Assembly: GCA_012515455.1 (NCBI GenBank)
Contig: JAAYYJ010000038.1
Location: 1-15,981, forward strand
DNA: 15,981 bases
Reading direction: 5' to 3'
Origin: Oligosphaeraceae bacterium
GTDB lineage: Bacteria > Verrucomicrobiota > Lentisphaeria > Oligosphaerales > Oligosphaeraceae
In this document: in pieces, positions 15,799 to 15,981 of the stretch
Layout of the letters: each line of letters begins with the position of its first letter
Position numbering within the stretch: the first letter of the stretch is position 1
Notes under the pieces: generated by a model
The model's input: only the letters and a program-made list of their open reading frames with translations
What the model was told of the DNA's origin: nothing
The model's database searches: none
Translations under genes and position numbers: made by a program

Positions 15799-15981
15799 CC
15801 AGCACCGGGCGCTGGTGCGGTCGGGTCGGAACCCGCCATTCAGCCGGGTATCCAAGATCGCCAGCACCGGGCGCTGGTGCGATCGGGTCGGAACCCGCAA
15901 TTCAGCCGGGTATCCAGGAACGCCAGCACCGGGCGCTGGTGCGGTCGGGTCGGAACCCGCCATTCAGCCGGGTATCCAAGA
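15799..15981. repeat. 62-bp tandem repeat array (nearly three copies, running off the window)
   Basis: Copies start at 15799, 15861 and 15923; the third is cut at 59 bp by the window edge. Copies 1 and 3 are identical over the shared 59 bp, while copy 2 differs at four positions (repeat positions 22, 39, 57 and 60), an A-B-A pattern. Each unit starts CCAGCACCGGGCGCTGG and contains two short hairpins: CCAGC/GCTGG (or alternatively GCACC/GGTGC), and CGGGT-CGGA-ACCCG. The period is not a multiple of three, so the array does not encode a repeat protein in one frame. There is no repeat-spacer organisation, so it is not CRISPR. The array's full length and function are unknown. Confidence 0.9.

Noticed and set aside
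15736..15963. ORFs across the tandem repeats sharing MAGSDPTAPAPGAG
   Set aside because: The shared peptide comes only from the 62-bp DNA repeat, whose period shifts frame in each copy, so no repeat protein is encoded.
15799..15981. CRISPR array or integron attC sites
   Set aside because: Whole 62-bp units repeat with no variable spacers, and no GTTRRRY core sites are present.

Overview
The window (about 16 kb, visibly GC-rich) reads as a carbohydrate-oriented chromosomal segment of a Gram-negative-like bacterium. It has a LacI-family regulator, glycan-acting folds (a GH36-type glycosidase, a right-handed beta-helix protein and a sialidase-fold protein) and loosely packed genes with long non-coding gaps. 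This combination suggests a glycan-degrading PVC-group organism, such as a Lentisphaerota/Victivallales-like bacterium. That placement is an impression from gene style only. I see no rRNA, tRNA, CRISPR array, transposase or transporter.

Layout: (1) 3-335 (+) is the 3' end of an unidentified gene. (2) 551-3153 (-) holds a sialidase-fold (Asp-box) protein followed by a pectate-lyase-like beta-helix protein, convergent with gene 1. (3) 3154-3818 is a 665-bp gap carrying what looks like the frameshifted tail of a sulfatase-modifying (SUMF1/FGE-like) gene. (4) 3819-8931 (+) holds a class C beta-lactamase-fold serine hydrolase, an iron-type alcohol dehydrogenase, an ABC-F ATPase and an ornithine cyclodeaminase/mu-crystallin family protein; the dehydrogenase and ABC-F gene are 32 bp apart and look more GC-rich than their neighbours. 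(5) 9124-14947 (-) is the best-defined unit. In transcription order it runs GH36-like glycosidase, L-fucose-isomerase-like protein, class II aldolase (its start touches the isomerase stop), a GC-rich hairpin, then a LacI-type regulator. (6) 15038-15981 is about 0.95 kb of non-coding DNA with a near-consensus sigma70-type promoter for the glycosidase operon, a second promoter-like pair followed by two hairpins, and a 62-bp tandem repeat array that reaches the window edge.

How the genes may work together (inference): the glycosidase would free a sugar, the isomerase would turn the aldose into a ketose, and the aldolase would split it. The iron-dependent dehydrogenase 3 kb past the regulator could reduce the aldehyde product, as FucO does in L-fucose catabolism. 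No sugar kinase is present, and the aldolase has lost one of the usual zinc histidines, so the pathway, if real, is not a copy of the classical fucose or tagatose route. The regulator gene and the glycosidase promoter share the octamer TCCCAGTT, which at the promoter forms part of a dyad lying between the -35 and -10 boxes. This fits local repression and autoregulation.
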